Of a stretch of DNA of 49,438 nucleotides, positions 42,492 to 49,438 are shown piece by piece. The translations under genes were made by a program, and so were the position numbers. The notes beneath the pieces are model-generated. The model was not told where the DNA came from. It did no database searches and worked only from the letters and a program-made list of their open reading frames with translations. This DNA comes from Megamonas sp. UBA1799 (GTDB lineage: Bacteria; Bacillota; Negativicutes; Selenomonadales; Selenomonadaceae): assembly GCA_002319815.1 (NCBI GenBank), contig DCFR01000049.1, positions 33,358 to 82,795 on the forward strand, in the 5' to 3' direction. Within the stretch, counting starts at the first letter, position 1; the number at the start of each line of letters is the position of its first letter.

Positions 42492-42534
42492 CTGCCAAAC
42501 GCAGCGTTGTATTCAAGCGTCGCTGTCCTGGCAG
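42492..42534 (+). other. structured element between ftsH and the QueT-family gene
   Basis: CTGCCA (42492-42497) pairs with TGGCAG (42529-42534). Inside it, GCAGCG (42501-42506) pairs with CGCTGT (42521-42526) around a 14-base loop, with a small internal loop between. A TATAAT-like box lies just upstream near 42478. The stretch is either part of a leader or a small RNA. It does not match the preQ1-I or preQ1-II aptamers. Confidence 0.4.
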
Positions 42535-42573
42535 TTCATGTCTCTTTATAAAAGCTGCTGCAGTTTTTTCGGT

Positions 42574-42602
42574 TTGTTGTTTGCAATCCTTTATGTTACA
42601 AT
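42574..42602 (+). promoter_or_regulatory. possible promoter of the QueT-family gene
   Basis: TTGTTG (42574-42579), a 17-base spacer and TACAAT (42597-42602). Use of this promoter would leave a leader of only about 15 bases. Confidence 0.5.
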
Positions 42603-42625
42603 AATTTCTCGGGGGAAAAGATAGA

Positions 42626-43114
42626 ATGTTGAATATTAAGTATTTAATGCGCAATGCTGTTTTGGCGGCGGTTTATGTTGTTTTAACGATCGGGTTAGCG
42701 CCGATTAGTTATGGGCCGATACAGGTACGGGTTTCGGAGGCAATGACGTTATTGGCTTTTTACTATCCGCAGTACGTGCCAGGGTTGGTCATAGGCTGTT
42801 TGTTAGCCAATATTGCCAGTCCATTTGGGATTACTGATATGCTGGTAGGGACATTGGCTACGTTTTTTGCGGTATATGGTATGCGCTTTTGCGCCAATCT
42901 GTTTTTGGCCTCTTTGCTGCCCGTCGTTTGCAATGGAGTAATGGTGGGGGCGGAACTTATGTATCTCGCCGCCTTACCATCGGGGATGTCTGGGGCAGCG
43001 GCGATGGCATATATTGCCTTGGGCGAGTTTTTATCGGTTTCGGTGCTGGGGATATTTTTGATTAAAATCCTGCGTAAAAGTTCGCTGCTGCGTACATTTT
43101 TTCATTCAAATTAA
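42626..43114 (+). CDS. queT: QueT-family transporter (queuosine-precursor ECF S-component type)
   Basis: The 162-residue membrane protein has five or six helices. The QueT family motif MRNAVLAAVYVVLTIGLAPISYGPIQVRVSEAM lies at the N terminus, followed by YYPQYVPGLVIGCLLAN. QueT proteins are substrate-binding subunits of energy-coupling-factor transporters and are thought to bring in queuosine precursors for tRNA modification. No energising ECF module is in the window, so it would depend on a shared one elsewhere. GGGGGAAAAG is the ribosome site. Confidence 0.88.
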   Translation: MLNIKYLMRNAVLAAVYVVLTIGLAPISYGPIQVRVSEAMTLLAFYYPQYVPGLVIGCLLANIASPFGITDMLVGTLATFFAVYGMRFCANLFLASLLPVVCNGVMVGAELMYLAALPSGMSGAAAMAYIALGEFLSVSVLGIFLIKILRKSSLLRTFFHSN

Positions 43115-43145
43115 AAATAAGATAGTATGTTCGGCTGCTATAGTG

Positions 43146-43218
43146 AAAAAAAGCTGCCGCGTCCAGCAAATTTTCCGAACCCATCAGGCTCGGCATTATG
43201 CTTTTACGCGGCAGCTTT
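43146..43218. terminator. bidirectional terminator between queT and kimA
   Basis: A 13-bp perfect stem (43150-43162 with 43206-43218) encloses a 43-base loop with its own short CCGA/TCGG pairing. It is followed on the minus strand by TTTTTTT. It serves the minus-strand potassium importer and probably also queT. Confidence 0.85.
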
Positions 43219-43220
43219 GT

Positions 43221-45053
43221 TTATTTTTTCAGATGGAAAGGCACGGTTGATACAATGACGTTGGTTTTTAGGATTAGCAAAGTCCGGAGAATAAGGCCGG
43301 TCTGATTGTGCAGCAGCCGATGCCACCATTTGCGGGTTTCAAATTCCGGGATCAAAATGGTAATATAATCTTCCGGGGCCTGTTCTTTGGCGACTTCATC
43401 AATGTAGGTCAGCAAGGGCTGAATGACCAGTCGGTAAGGAGAGTTGATGGTCACCAGCGGGATCCCGGGGTTCCAGCAGTTCCATTTAGCGGCTATCTTT
43501 TGTCCAATTTCTTCGCTGGTGGCAATGTGAACGGCGCGCACGTCGTCACCGATGGATTTTGCATAGCGCAGGGTTTGCGCAATCATTCGGGTCGGGCTGG
43601 AAATCGGGACTAAAACGATATTTTTTCCGCTGACGATATGCGTATCTTGTTGCGGGTCCATTTCTTCCGGGGACAGGCGCAGCTGATCCGCCAGATCTGT
43701 ATAGTGACCTTTGATTTTTTTAAATACGAAAATCATGCCGGGGATAAACAGAAAAATCATCCAGGCGCCATAGGCAAACTTACTGACGCCGATGATGATA
43801 ACCACGATTCCAGTAACGATGGCCCCTACGGAGTTGAGGATACTGCGCGGAATCCAGAAACGGCCTTTGACATTCCGCCAATGGTGAACCATGGCAATCT
43901 GGGCAATCGTAAAGGAAAGAAAAACGCCTAAGGCATAAAGTGAGATCAGGTGCTCCGTATCTCCGCCATAGGCGAAGATCAACCCGCCGGCGGCAAGGCT
44001 CAGCAGCACGATGCCGTTAGAAAAACTGAGACGCTCGCCGCGCTGCGCCAGATAGCGAGGCAAATAACCATCGCGTGCCAGAATGGACATCAGGGGCGGC
44101 AGGCCGTTAAAGGACGTGTTGGCGGCCAGATAGAGAATAAGCATGGTCGTAAACTGGATATAATAGTAGAAACCATTGCGGCCAAAGATGCGCTCAGCGA
44201 TTTCTGACAGAGCAGTGCTGTTTTCAACTGGCAGCAAGTGAAAATGCAGAATCAAAAAAGAGATGCCGAGGAACATGATGCCCAGCAGGCCGGACATCCA
44301 GAAGGAAGTGATGGATGCATTGCGGACGGATGGCTGACGAAACATCGGTATGCCGTTGGAGATGGCTTCGACGCCGGTCATCGAACTGCAGCCGTTGGCA
44401 AACGCGCGCAGCAGCAGGAGAACCATCGAGCTGTCAAACTGACGTTCCAGCGAAGCGGCTGGAATGACCGGCGCAGTCTGAGTGAAAGCCTGCCAGCTGC
44501 CAACCCCGACGAGAACTAAAATCCCGAAAATAAACGCATAGGTCGGATAAACAAACGCAGTGGAGGCTTCGCGGATACCGCGCAGATTAATCAGCATCAG
44601 GATGCCAAACAAAACCAAAAGGTCAATGGGAACTTCCCAGGCAGCAGTACTGGGAAACGCAGCAATCAGAGCAGCGGTTCCGGCGGATATGCTGACAGCG
44701 ACCGTCAGGGTATAGTCCGCCAGCAAAGAGGCGGCCGCAGTGAGCGCTGGCAGCTCACCGAGATTTTGTCGGGCGACGGCATAGGACCCGCCGCCGCCCG
44801 GATTAGCTTTGCCAATCTGGACATAAGAAAGAGTGACAATCGCCAGTAATAGTAAAATGGCAGCGGCGACGTAGCTCATATAGCCATAGGCTAGTACTCC
44901 CGGCAAGGCAAGAACCAGTAAAATTTGTTCCGGACCATAGGCAACCGAAGATAAGGCATCCGATGAAAAAATAGCTAAAGCTTTCCATTTAGGAAGCCTT
45001 TCCTTTGTCAGTTCCTGATTTAATAATGGACGCCCGATCAATAATCGCAGCAT
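43221..45053 (-). CDS. kimA: KimA/YdaO-type potassium importer (APC superfamily)
   Basis: The 610-residue protein has about 12 membrane helices. The N-terminal block RLPKWKALAIFSSDALSSVAYGPEQIL and the NPGGGGSYAVARQNLG motif near residue 85 are characteristic of KimA-like APC transporters. The cytoplasmic C-terminal domain (about 455-610) contains VLVPISSPTRMIAQTLRYAKSIGDDVRAVHIA. In Bacillus this family takes up K+ and is shut off by c-di-AMP. The ydaO-type riboswitch in front of this gene supports the same role. GGAGGG lies upstream of the ATG. Confidence 0.9.
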   Translation of the reverse strand: MLRLLIGRPLLNQELTKERLPKWKALAIFSSDALSSVAYGPEQILLVLALPGVLAYGYMSYVAAAILLLLAIVTLSYVQIGKANPGGGGSYAVARQNLGELPALTAAASLLADYTLTVAVSISAGTAALIAAFPSTAAWEVPIDLLVLFGILMLINLRGIREASTAFVYPTYAFIFGILVLVGVGSWQAFTQTAPVIPAASLERQFDSSMVLLLLRAFANGCSSMTGVEAISNGIPMFRQPSVRNASITSFWMSGLLGIMFLGISFLILHFHLLPVENSTALSEIAERIFGRNGFYYYIQFTTMLILYLAANTSFNGLPPLMSILARDGYLPRYLAQRGERLSFSNGIVLLSLAAGGLIFAYGGDTEHLISLYALGVFLSFTIAQIAMVHHWRNVKGRFWIPRSILNSVGAIVTGIVVIIIGVSKFAYGAWMIFLFIPGMIFVFKKIKGHYTDLADQLRLSPEEMDPQQDTHIVSGKNIVLVPISSPTRMIAQTLRYAKSIGDDVRAVHIATSEEIGQKIAAKWNCWNPGIPLVTINSPYRLVIQPLLTYIDEVAKEQAPEDYITILIPEFETRKWWHRLLHNQTGLILRTLLILKTNVIVSTVPFHLKK

Positions 45054-45106
45054 ATATATACACCCTCCGATACAGCCGTCCTGATTCTTTTGTAAAAATT
45101 TGGCAA

Positions 45107-45265
45107 CTAAAAAAAGACCCCAAAAAGGTCTCTGACCCTCATTTTAGCCGACGAAGTTAGCTGACGGGTAGGATGATAAGAGAAAACATCCCTTCTGAAA
45201 AAACTCAGAATTAACCCCTGAAAATTGGTTCCTCCGCTTCTTGAATCAAGAACTAAGCTGTTATT
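45107..45265 (-). ncRNA. c-di-AMP (ydaO/yuaA) riboswitch with terminator
   Basis: On the minus strand the conserved 3' core CCCGTCAGCTAACTTCGTCGGC lies at about 45167-45146 (key blocks CCCGTCAGCTAAC and CGGC). The 5' part has TTGATTCAAGAAGCGGAGG and an AACCAATTTTCAGGGGTTAA stretch around 45248-45213. AGACC pairs with GGTCT (45131-45115) and is followed by seven T, which makes the off-switch. High c-di-AMP should stop transcription of the potassium importer. Confidence 0.9.
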
Positions 45266-45282
45266 CAAATTTGATGAAGCTC

Positions 45283-45310
45283 ATTATACTCTTTCTGTTT
45301 AAAAAGTAAA
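45283..45310 (-). promoter_or_regulatory. promoter of the kimA leader
   Basis: On the minus strand, TATAAT (45288-45283) is preceded 16 bases upstream by TTTACT. It lies about 20 bases ahead of the riboswitch. Confidence 0.6.
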
Positions 45311-45738
45311 GAGGTATTTTTATCATGCGGAGCAAGCTGCTGTAAACGGTGTTTTACGGGAGATATGCACGGTGATGGCTGTGGGTTTGGACTTTTACAG
45401 CGCGGGGAGAGGCAGAATGGTTGTCAGTTCTTAGGCCAACGGTGTATAATAAAGTGTGGCGTTGCTGGTTTGGTACGAGTGCTGCGAAGAAGTTATACGC
45501 CGGCGGCATTTGTCCGGAGTTTTTCTGCATTGTGCCGGGTGCAGGTGAAAGCCGGGCTGCGGGGGATGCTGCTGCAAGGATACTCTTTGTGTGCCGGATT
45601 TGGTTTTTTGCCTAGGAGGCAGGATTTTTAGAGGATATAGGGAATATGTTTAGGCAGAGAAGCGTTCGGGCAATGGGTTGAGCAGGGAATCTGCTTTAAT
45701 TTGGCAATAGACGCAGATAAGTTGAAGGTGAATTTAGA
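45311..45738. other. 428-base region with no convincing gene
   Basis: TTGTCA (near 45420) and TATAAT (near 45444), spaced by 18 bases, form a good plus-strand promoter. It is followed by about 290 bases before the RNase H gene. Frames of 64 and 88 codons overlap each other here but lack ribosome sites. A small TGCCTAGGAGGCA palindrome followed by GGATTTTT (near 45609-45630) may terminate a short transcript. The content could be a small RNA, a long leader or a decayed gene. Confidence 0.35.
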
Positions 45739-46851
45739 ATGGAATATGTTTATGCAGTGCGCAAAGGGCGCACTCCGGGGCTCTATCATGATATAGAGAT
45801 GTACCGGCGGCAGGTGGATGGCTTCCCGGGTGCGGAGGGAAAACGGTTCACGGATGAGGATGAGGCAATGCGTTACCTGGATGGCGAGTTGATGTCTAAA
45901 AAAGGCATTTATGCCGTGCGTCAGGGACGGGTCCCGGGGATTTATTATAGTGCGGAGGAGTGTGAGCAACAGGTTAAAGGGTTTACCGGGGCAGAGAGCC
46001 GGCGATTTTCGGATATTCAGCGTGCGCAGGCCTATTTGAGCGCGCGCCCGGCCAAACATCCCGCTAAGCGCCCTCCTCTGAAAGTGGCACGTGTTGTGCA
46101 CAGCCAGCGGGGACCGAATACGGCAGGGCATCCAGGTGCTTGTTCAGCGCTTACGCAGGTTTCGCCTCCGGGAAATCCGGATGAGGCGATTCGCATTTAT
46201 ACGGACGGCGGTTGTCTGGTACACGAGGATGGCGCGGGCGGCTATGCGGCGGTGATTTGTCTGCCGAATGGGAACCGCAAGGAAATTTCCGGGGGTGTAG
46301 ATACAACGCGCAGCGAGCGGATGGAGCTTTTGGCGGCCGTCTCGGCGCTGCGGACTTTGCCGGCGTTGGCGGCGCTGGGAGCCTCGGTACAGGTATACAC
46401 GGACAGTCAGTATTTGTACAATGGAGCGGCAAAAGCGATTTGGCGTGATTGGACCAAGGAACAGGCGGATGCATTTTTGCATCATGATCTTTGGCTGGAG
46501 CTTGCAGAGCTTTGCCCCAAGTATAAAATTGCCTGGTATTGGGTCAAGGGACACAACGGAGATTCGCTGAATGAACGTTGTGACTGGCTGGCAACGGCAG
46601 CCGCGAAACGGACGGTGGCTGAAAAGCGCTGGGTTCCGGATTTCGCGGGGCAGCTCGAGGCGGCAAAGAACCGCATCAAGGATTTAGAACGTGACAACAA
46701 AAAACTCGCGGAGGCTGCTTCTCGTTATCAGTTGCTGGCCGGAGAACGAGTGGCATCGGTCGATAAAGATTTATTTCGGGCGGTGAATGATGGGAGCCTG
46801 GTAGGGTTCCTGAAATGGAAGGTTCGTCATTGGCGGCATCAGAACCGTTGA
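45739..46851 (+). CDS. ribonuclease H with two N-terminal hybrid-binding domains
   Basis: The 370-residue protein has two tandem RNA-DNA hybrid-binding (viroplasmin-like) domains: residues 3-50 (YAVRKGRTPGLYHDIEM) and 57-103 (YAVRQGRVPGIYYSAEE). A basic linker and an RNase H fold (about 150-292) follow. The catalytic set is visible: Asp156 (YTDGG), Glu196 (RMELLAA), Asp222 (YTDSQ) and Asp282 (ERCDWLA), plus His272. A C-terminal helical extension (about 300-370), probably a coiled coil, is unusual. It degrades RNA in RNA-DNA hybrids. Most RNase HI proteins with this domain have only one copy. Confidence 0.9.
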   Translation: MEYVYAVRKGRTPGLYHDIEMYRRQVDGFPGAEGKRFTDEDEAMRYLDGELMSKKGIYAVRQGRVPGIYYSAEECEQQVKGFTGAESRRFSDIQRAQAYLSARPAKHPAKRPPLKVARVVHSQRGPNTAGHPGACSALTQVSPPGNPDEAIRIYTDGGCLVHEDGAGGYAAVICLPNGNRKEISGGVDTTRSERMELLAAVSALRTLPALAALGASVQVYTDSQYLYNGAAKAIWRDWTKEQADAFLHHDLWLELAELCPKYKIAWYWVKGHNGDSLNERCDWLATAAAKRTVAEKRWVPDFAGQLEAAKNRIKDLERDNKKLAEAASRYQLLAGERVASVDKDLFRAVNDGSLVGFLKWKVRHWRHQNR

Positions 46852-46897
46852 GCGGCACGACGCGAAAACGGCAGAGCAGGCGTCAATGAGACCGATA

Positions 46898-46945
46898 AAA
46901 AGGACGGCTCGCTGTATCAGAGATGATACAGCGAGCCGTCCTTTT
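46898..46945. terminator. very strong bidirectional terminator
   Basis: A 22-bp perfect stem (46898-46919 with 46924-46945) with a GAGA loop is flanked by A and T runs on both sides. It separates the plus-strand RNase H gene from the converging HD-GYP gene. Confidence 0.95.
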
Positions 46946-47020
46946 ACAATAGAAAGCATTTGATTCAAGCGCATGCGTTCATTTCTGGGATCGGAGGGGA
47001 AAAGACTTTTGTCAGAGCGC

Positions 47021-48244
47021 CTATTGGTGCAAAAAACATTTGTTAATTGCCTCGGTAAGCGGTCCGTCAATTTCGCCGTTTCGGACCATGGCGCGCATCA
47101 TGCGTATTACTTGGTTGTGCGGCATGACTTTTTTATATGGGCGGGCTTCGATAAGTGCCTGATAAATATCAATACAGCAAAGCAGGCGGGCGTTAACGCT
47201 GAGCTGGGCTGCGTTTTTACCAAAGGGGTAGCCAGTGCCGTTTAGTTTTTCATGGTGGAAGGCGGCCCATTCGACAACATCCGGCAGCTCGGTAATTGGT
47301 TTCAGAATTTGCCAGGAGGCCAGTGCATGTCTTTTGACAATGGTGTATTCTTTTTTTGTCAGCCGGTCGGGCTTTTCCAGGATTGTGCGGGCAATCGTCA
47401 GTTTGCCAATATCATGCAGGGCTCCGGCCAGATAGAATTTGGTACAAGTTTCAGGATCTTGTTTTAGATAGTGTCCGAGCTGTTCGGCCTTCTGTGCGAT
47501 ATCAGCCGAATGCGTGCAAGTCAGGTGCGATTTATAGTCAATAATGTGTGCAAACAGCACCGCTACATTTTGAATTTCAGTAAGTGGGTATTCATGGATG
47601 CTGTGAGGCAGCAGTTTTTGCAGCTGCTGGCGGATGTTGATATCGGTCAGATCCTCAGGTGATAAAGTTGGGAACAGCGACGAAATCGCCGCAGCTAAAT
47701 CTCTGGTAAAAAAATGATCGGTATGCCGGCGCAGCCAGCTGTTAATCGGCGGCATTTCGATTGTTGCCTGATTAAGAATAAAATGCTCATCCAGTAAATG
47801 CGCCATATGAATCAATTGCGCTAAAAGAGGCGTATCGGCCGAATGCAAATGAAACGGGCCACTGCCGTCCGCATTTTCGTGATGGTAAAGAACCGCATTT
47901 CGAATTGAAGGATAAAAAGAAAAAACCTGTAAATTTTTTTCTCCAATAAAACAATGAGAACGCAAGGCCGCAGGAAAATCCTTGGGTCGTGCGTTCATTA
48001 GAGATTGTTCGGAGCGAGGCTGCCAGCGCAGACTGATGCATTCGGTCAGCGAGTTGTCGTGCAGCACGGCGGCAGCGGCCAGAGACAGCAGCACAGAATC
48101 TGCCAAACCATAAGCCCGGCCAAGCAGCACAGTTATATAGGCCACACGTTCGGCATGGAATGGCTTTACGCCGGTCAGCTCACTTTCCACATAATCAAGG
48201 GCAAGTGAAAGAGCATACAGCAAGTCGTTAAAATGAATTTGCAT
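47021..48244 (-). CDS. HD-GYP-type phosphohydrolase with a second N-terminal HD domain
   Basis: The 407-residue cytoplasmic protein has two HD-type halves. The N-terminal half carries HAERVAYI, an HDN pair (VLHDNSL) and a YHHENADGSGPF segment. The C-terminal half has the HD-GYP set HSADIAQKAEQLG, LHDIGKL and HHEKLNGTGYP (about residues 335-345), where Asn replaces the usual Asp before Gly. HD-GYP proteins hydrolyse c-di-GMP. No receiver or membrane domain is attached. AAGGAG lies upstream of the ATG. Confidence 0.88.
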   Translation of the reverse strand: MQIHFNDLLYALSLALDYVESELTGVKPFHAERVAYITVLLGRAYGLADSVLLSLAAAAVLHDNSLTECISLRWQPRSEQSLMNARPKDFPAALRSHCFIGEKNLQVFSFYPSIRNAVLYHHENADGSGPFHLHSADTPLLAQLIHMAHLLDEHFILNQATIEMPPINSWLRRHTDHFFTRDLAAAISSLFPTLSPEDLTDINIRQQLQKLLPHSIHEYPLTEIQNVAVLFAHIIDYKSHLTCTHSADIAQKAEQLGHYLKQDPETCTKFYLAGALHDIGKLTIARTILEKPDRLTKKEYTIVKRHALASWQILKPITELPDVVEWAAFHHEKLNGTGYPFGKNAAQLSVNARLLCCIDIYQALIEARPYKKVMPHNQVIRMMRAMVRNGEIDGPLTEAINKCFLHQ

Positions 48245-48418
48245 AAAAAGCTCCTTAGCACTATGTGCCTTTCAATCTTTATGTCCAATTTGTTATTATT
48301 ATAACACAAAGCTGCTGAATTAAGCGCTTTTTCTCGTGCAAAGCCTATTTTTTCGGAGTATAATGAAATTAAGTTGACCGGTAAAAATGTTGGAGGATTC
48401 TCTCAGAGGAGGATGCAA

Positions 48419-49306
48419 ATGAACAAGAATTATGAAGATGTGACATTGCACCAGTATGATATTGAAGCAGTTCGACAAATTCAGGCCTGGGAGTTTTTAA
48501 CCGAGGAACCTTCACTGATCAGCCGGGGCATTGACGCCATGACAGCGCCAGTTAGAGAAGCGGTGCAGCCGGTGCTGGACCGAGCTAGTGATGCTGTTTC
48601 TAATACCCAGATGGCAAAGGTTGGCAACGCAATTTTTAAGGGAATGGTGAATTTCGTCAGTAATGCATCCGCAGTTACTGTGCGAACGGAATTGATATTT
48701 GAAGAATTTCGCAGTAAAAATTGCGGCGAAGTTTATCAGTCAGTTGATATAGCTGCATTGCCGTTGACTATGGTTGACCGTGTTGCAGATGGACTGGCGG
48801 CGAAGTATAAAGCGGGCGGCATAGGTGAAGGCGCGGCGGCTGGTTCCGCTGGTGCATCCGGGCTGATGGTTGATATTCCGCTGCTGACGACGATGGCTTT
48901 AAGGGCCATTGGCGAGTATGCAACTTACTATGGCTTTGATCTCAGCAACAAAGATGAACGGCTTTATATGTTGTATGTATTGTCTTTGGGATGCTCTTTA
49001 GATGACCGGGCTAAATATAAAGTTGTAGCCGAGATGCAGCAGATTGCATTGCGAATGGCACAGGCGGCCGAGTGGCAGAGCTCCGATAAAGCCATGCTGC
49101 TGCAGATGACGAAAAAGATTGCTGAAAAATTTGGCGACAAATTGACGAAAAAAAAGCTCATGCAAGTTGTGCCGGGAGTTGGCGCTATTATTGGGGCCTG
49201 GAGCAGTTCCAGCCTGCTGGCAGATATTTGTGAGGCGGCACATTATTCTTATCGGAAACGATTTTTGATGCGGCAATATGGCGCCGATGTATTTGATTCG
49301 CAGTGA
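48419..49306 (+). CDS. EcsC-family protein
   Basis: The 295-residue protein matches the EcsC family. It contains the helix-rich, Gly/Ala-rich middle (IGEGAAAGSAGASGLMVDIPLL), TMALRAIGEYATYYGFDL and a C-terminal VPGVGAIIGAWSSSSLLADICEAAHYSYRKRF block. The function of this family is poorly known; it was first seen in the Bacillus ecs locus, whose ABC genes are absent here. A longer frame begins at 48374, but GAGGAGG at 48406-48412 places the start at ATG 48419. TATAAT lies about 60 bases upstream. Confidence 0.85.
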   Translation: MNKNYEDVTLHQYDIEAVRQIQAWEFLTEEPSLISRGIDAMTAPVREAVQPVLDRASDAVSNTQMAKVGNAIFKGMVNFVSNASAVTVRTELIFEEFRSKNCGEVYQSVDIAALPLTMVDRVADGLAAKYKAGGIGEGAAAGSAGASGLMVDIPLLTTMALRAIGEYATYYGFDLSNKDERLYMLYVLSLGCSLDDRAKYKVVAEMQQIALRMAQAAEWQSSDKAMLLQMTKKIAEKFGDKLTKKKLMQVVPGVGAIIGAWSSSSLLADICEAAHYSYRKRFLMRQYGADVFDSQ

Positions 49307-49438
49307 ATTGCGAGCATGCCAAGTTCCTGCTCCTCGGTTTTTCCTGTTTGCTTCATTAAAACTAAAAATGAAATCTTGTCGGGTACTGTTTTTAGAATAA
49401 AGCATAAAAAAAGTTAGGAAAAAGTATTGACAACAGGA
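49307..49438. other. window-end intergenic region with a possible promoter
   Basis: No gene is visible in these 132 bases. A TTGACA lies nine bases from the window end and probably begins the promoter of a gene to the right. A GAGCA/TGCTC pairing near 49313-49333 followed by CCTCGGTTTTT could terminate the EcsC-family gene. Confidence 0.35.

Noticed and set aside
42574..42625. A preQ1 riboswitch before queT
   Set aside because: No preQ1-I or preQ1-II sequence pattern is visible; the structured element further upstream is reported separately as unknown.
45365..45631. 88-codon plus-strand frame as a gene
   Set aside because: Unusual Cys/Gly/Arg-rich composition, no ribosome site, and the best promoter in the region lies inside it.
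1..49438. CRISPR arrays, insertion sequences, prophage, toxin-antitoxin or defence islands
   Set aside because: No regularly spaced repeats, transposase, integrase or recognised defence gene was seen; the gene content is metabolic and housekeeping.

Overview
The window looks like chromosomal DNA of a diderm (outer-membrane) Firmicute, most likely class Negativicutes. It combines Firmicute-type regulation (a T-box leader, a ydaO-type c-di-AMP riboswitch, HPr with a regulatory Ser46, a VanW/YoaR protein) with a Gram-negative-type RND efflux pump and lipoprotein adaptor. Codon use is uniform and moderate in GC. I saw no transposase, integrase, phage gene or CRISPR array. The taxonomic call is inference from gene families, not a database match.

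Layout. 1-5.6 kb: two cobalamin riboswitches facing in opposite directions. One reads left toward a gene cut by the window edge. The other reads right into a five-gene Nik/Dpp-type ABC importer, so the likely cargo is cobalt or a related metal or chelate. 5.7-8.3 kb: an OPT-family transporter and a small VOC protein. 8.4-13.1 kb: a MarR regulator with a 25-bp palindromic operator, then an RND adaptor and pump. 13.2-14.6 kb: a DAACS dicarboxylate/amino-acid symporter. 14.7-18.6 kb, minus strand: flavin reductase, VanW/YoaR, PRC-barrel protein and a membrane TPR protein. 18.9-20.9 kb: ptsH-ptsI. 21.0-22.5 kb: aspA behind a promoter covered by a 13-bp inverted repeat. 22.6-26.7 kb: metY, an AGCS alanine/glycine symporter and an AEC transporter. 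26.9-29.8 kb: a periplasmic-sensing EAL protein. 29.9-31.5 kb: a DASS/SLC13 transporter behind an attenuator-like leader, followed by a cluster of DnaA boxes. 31.6-34.9 kb: a FlK-like thioesterase, an orphan AraC-type response regulator with a leader terminator, a small unknown protein and two tandem PaaI-type thioesterases. 35.0-39.2 kb: ung, tRNA-Gln(CTG), then a T-box leader that probably reads leucine and drives a complete TRAP transporter. 39.2-43.1 kb: an MFS exporter, ftsH and a QueT-family transporter. 43.2-45.3 kb, minus strand: a KimA-type potassium importer under a c-di-AMP riboswitch. 45.7-49.4 kb: an RNase H with two hybrid-binding domains, an HD-GYP protein (minus strand) and an EcsC-family protein.

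How the genes fit together. The window is rich in organic-acid, amino-acid and peptide transport (OPT, DAACS, AGCS, AEC, DASS, TRAP) plus aspartase. That suits an anaerobe living on amino acids and dicarboxylates. Most genes are short transcription units with near-consensus sigma-70-type promoters and strong intrinsic terminators. Much of the control is in RNA: two cobalamin switches, one c-di-AMP switch, one T-box and two unexplained leader hairpins. The most unusual points are the T-box on a TRAP transporter, the DnaA-box cluster far from any replication gene in view, the paired cobalamin switches around a Nik-type importer, and the thioesterase pair in which one copy has Asn in place of the usual active-site Asp.
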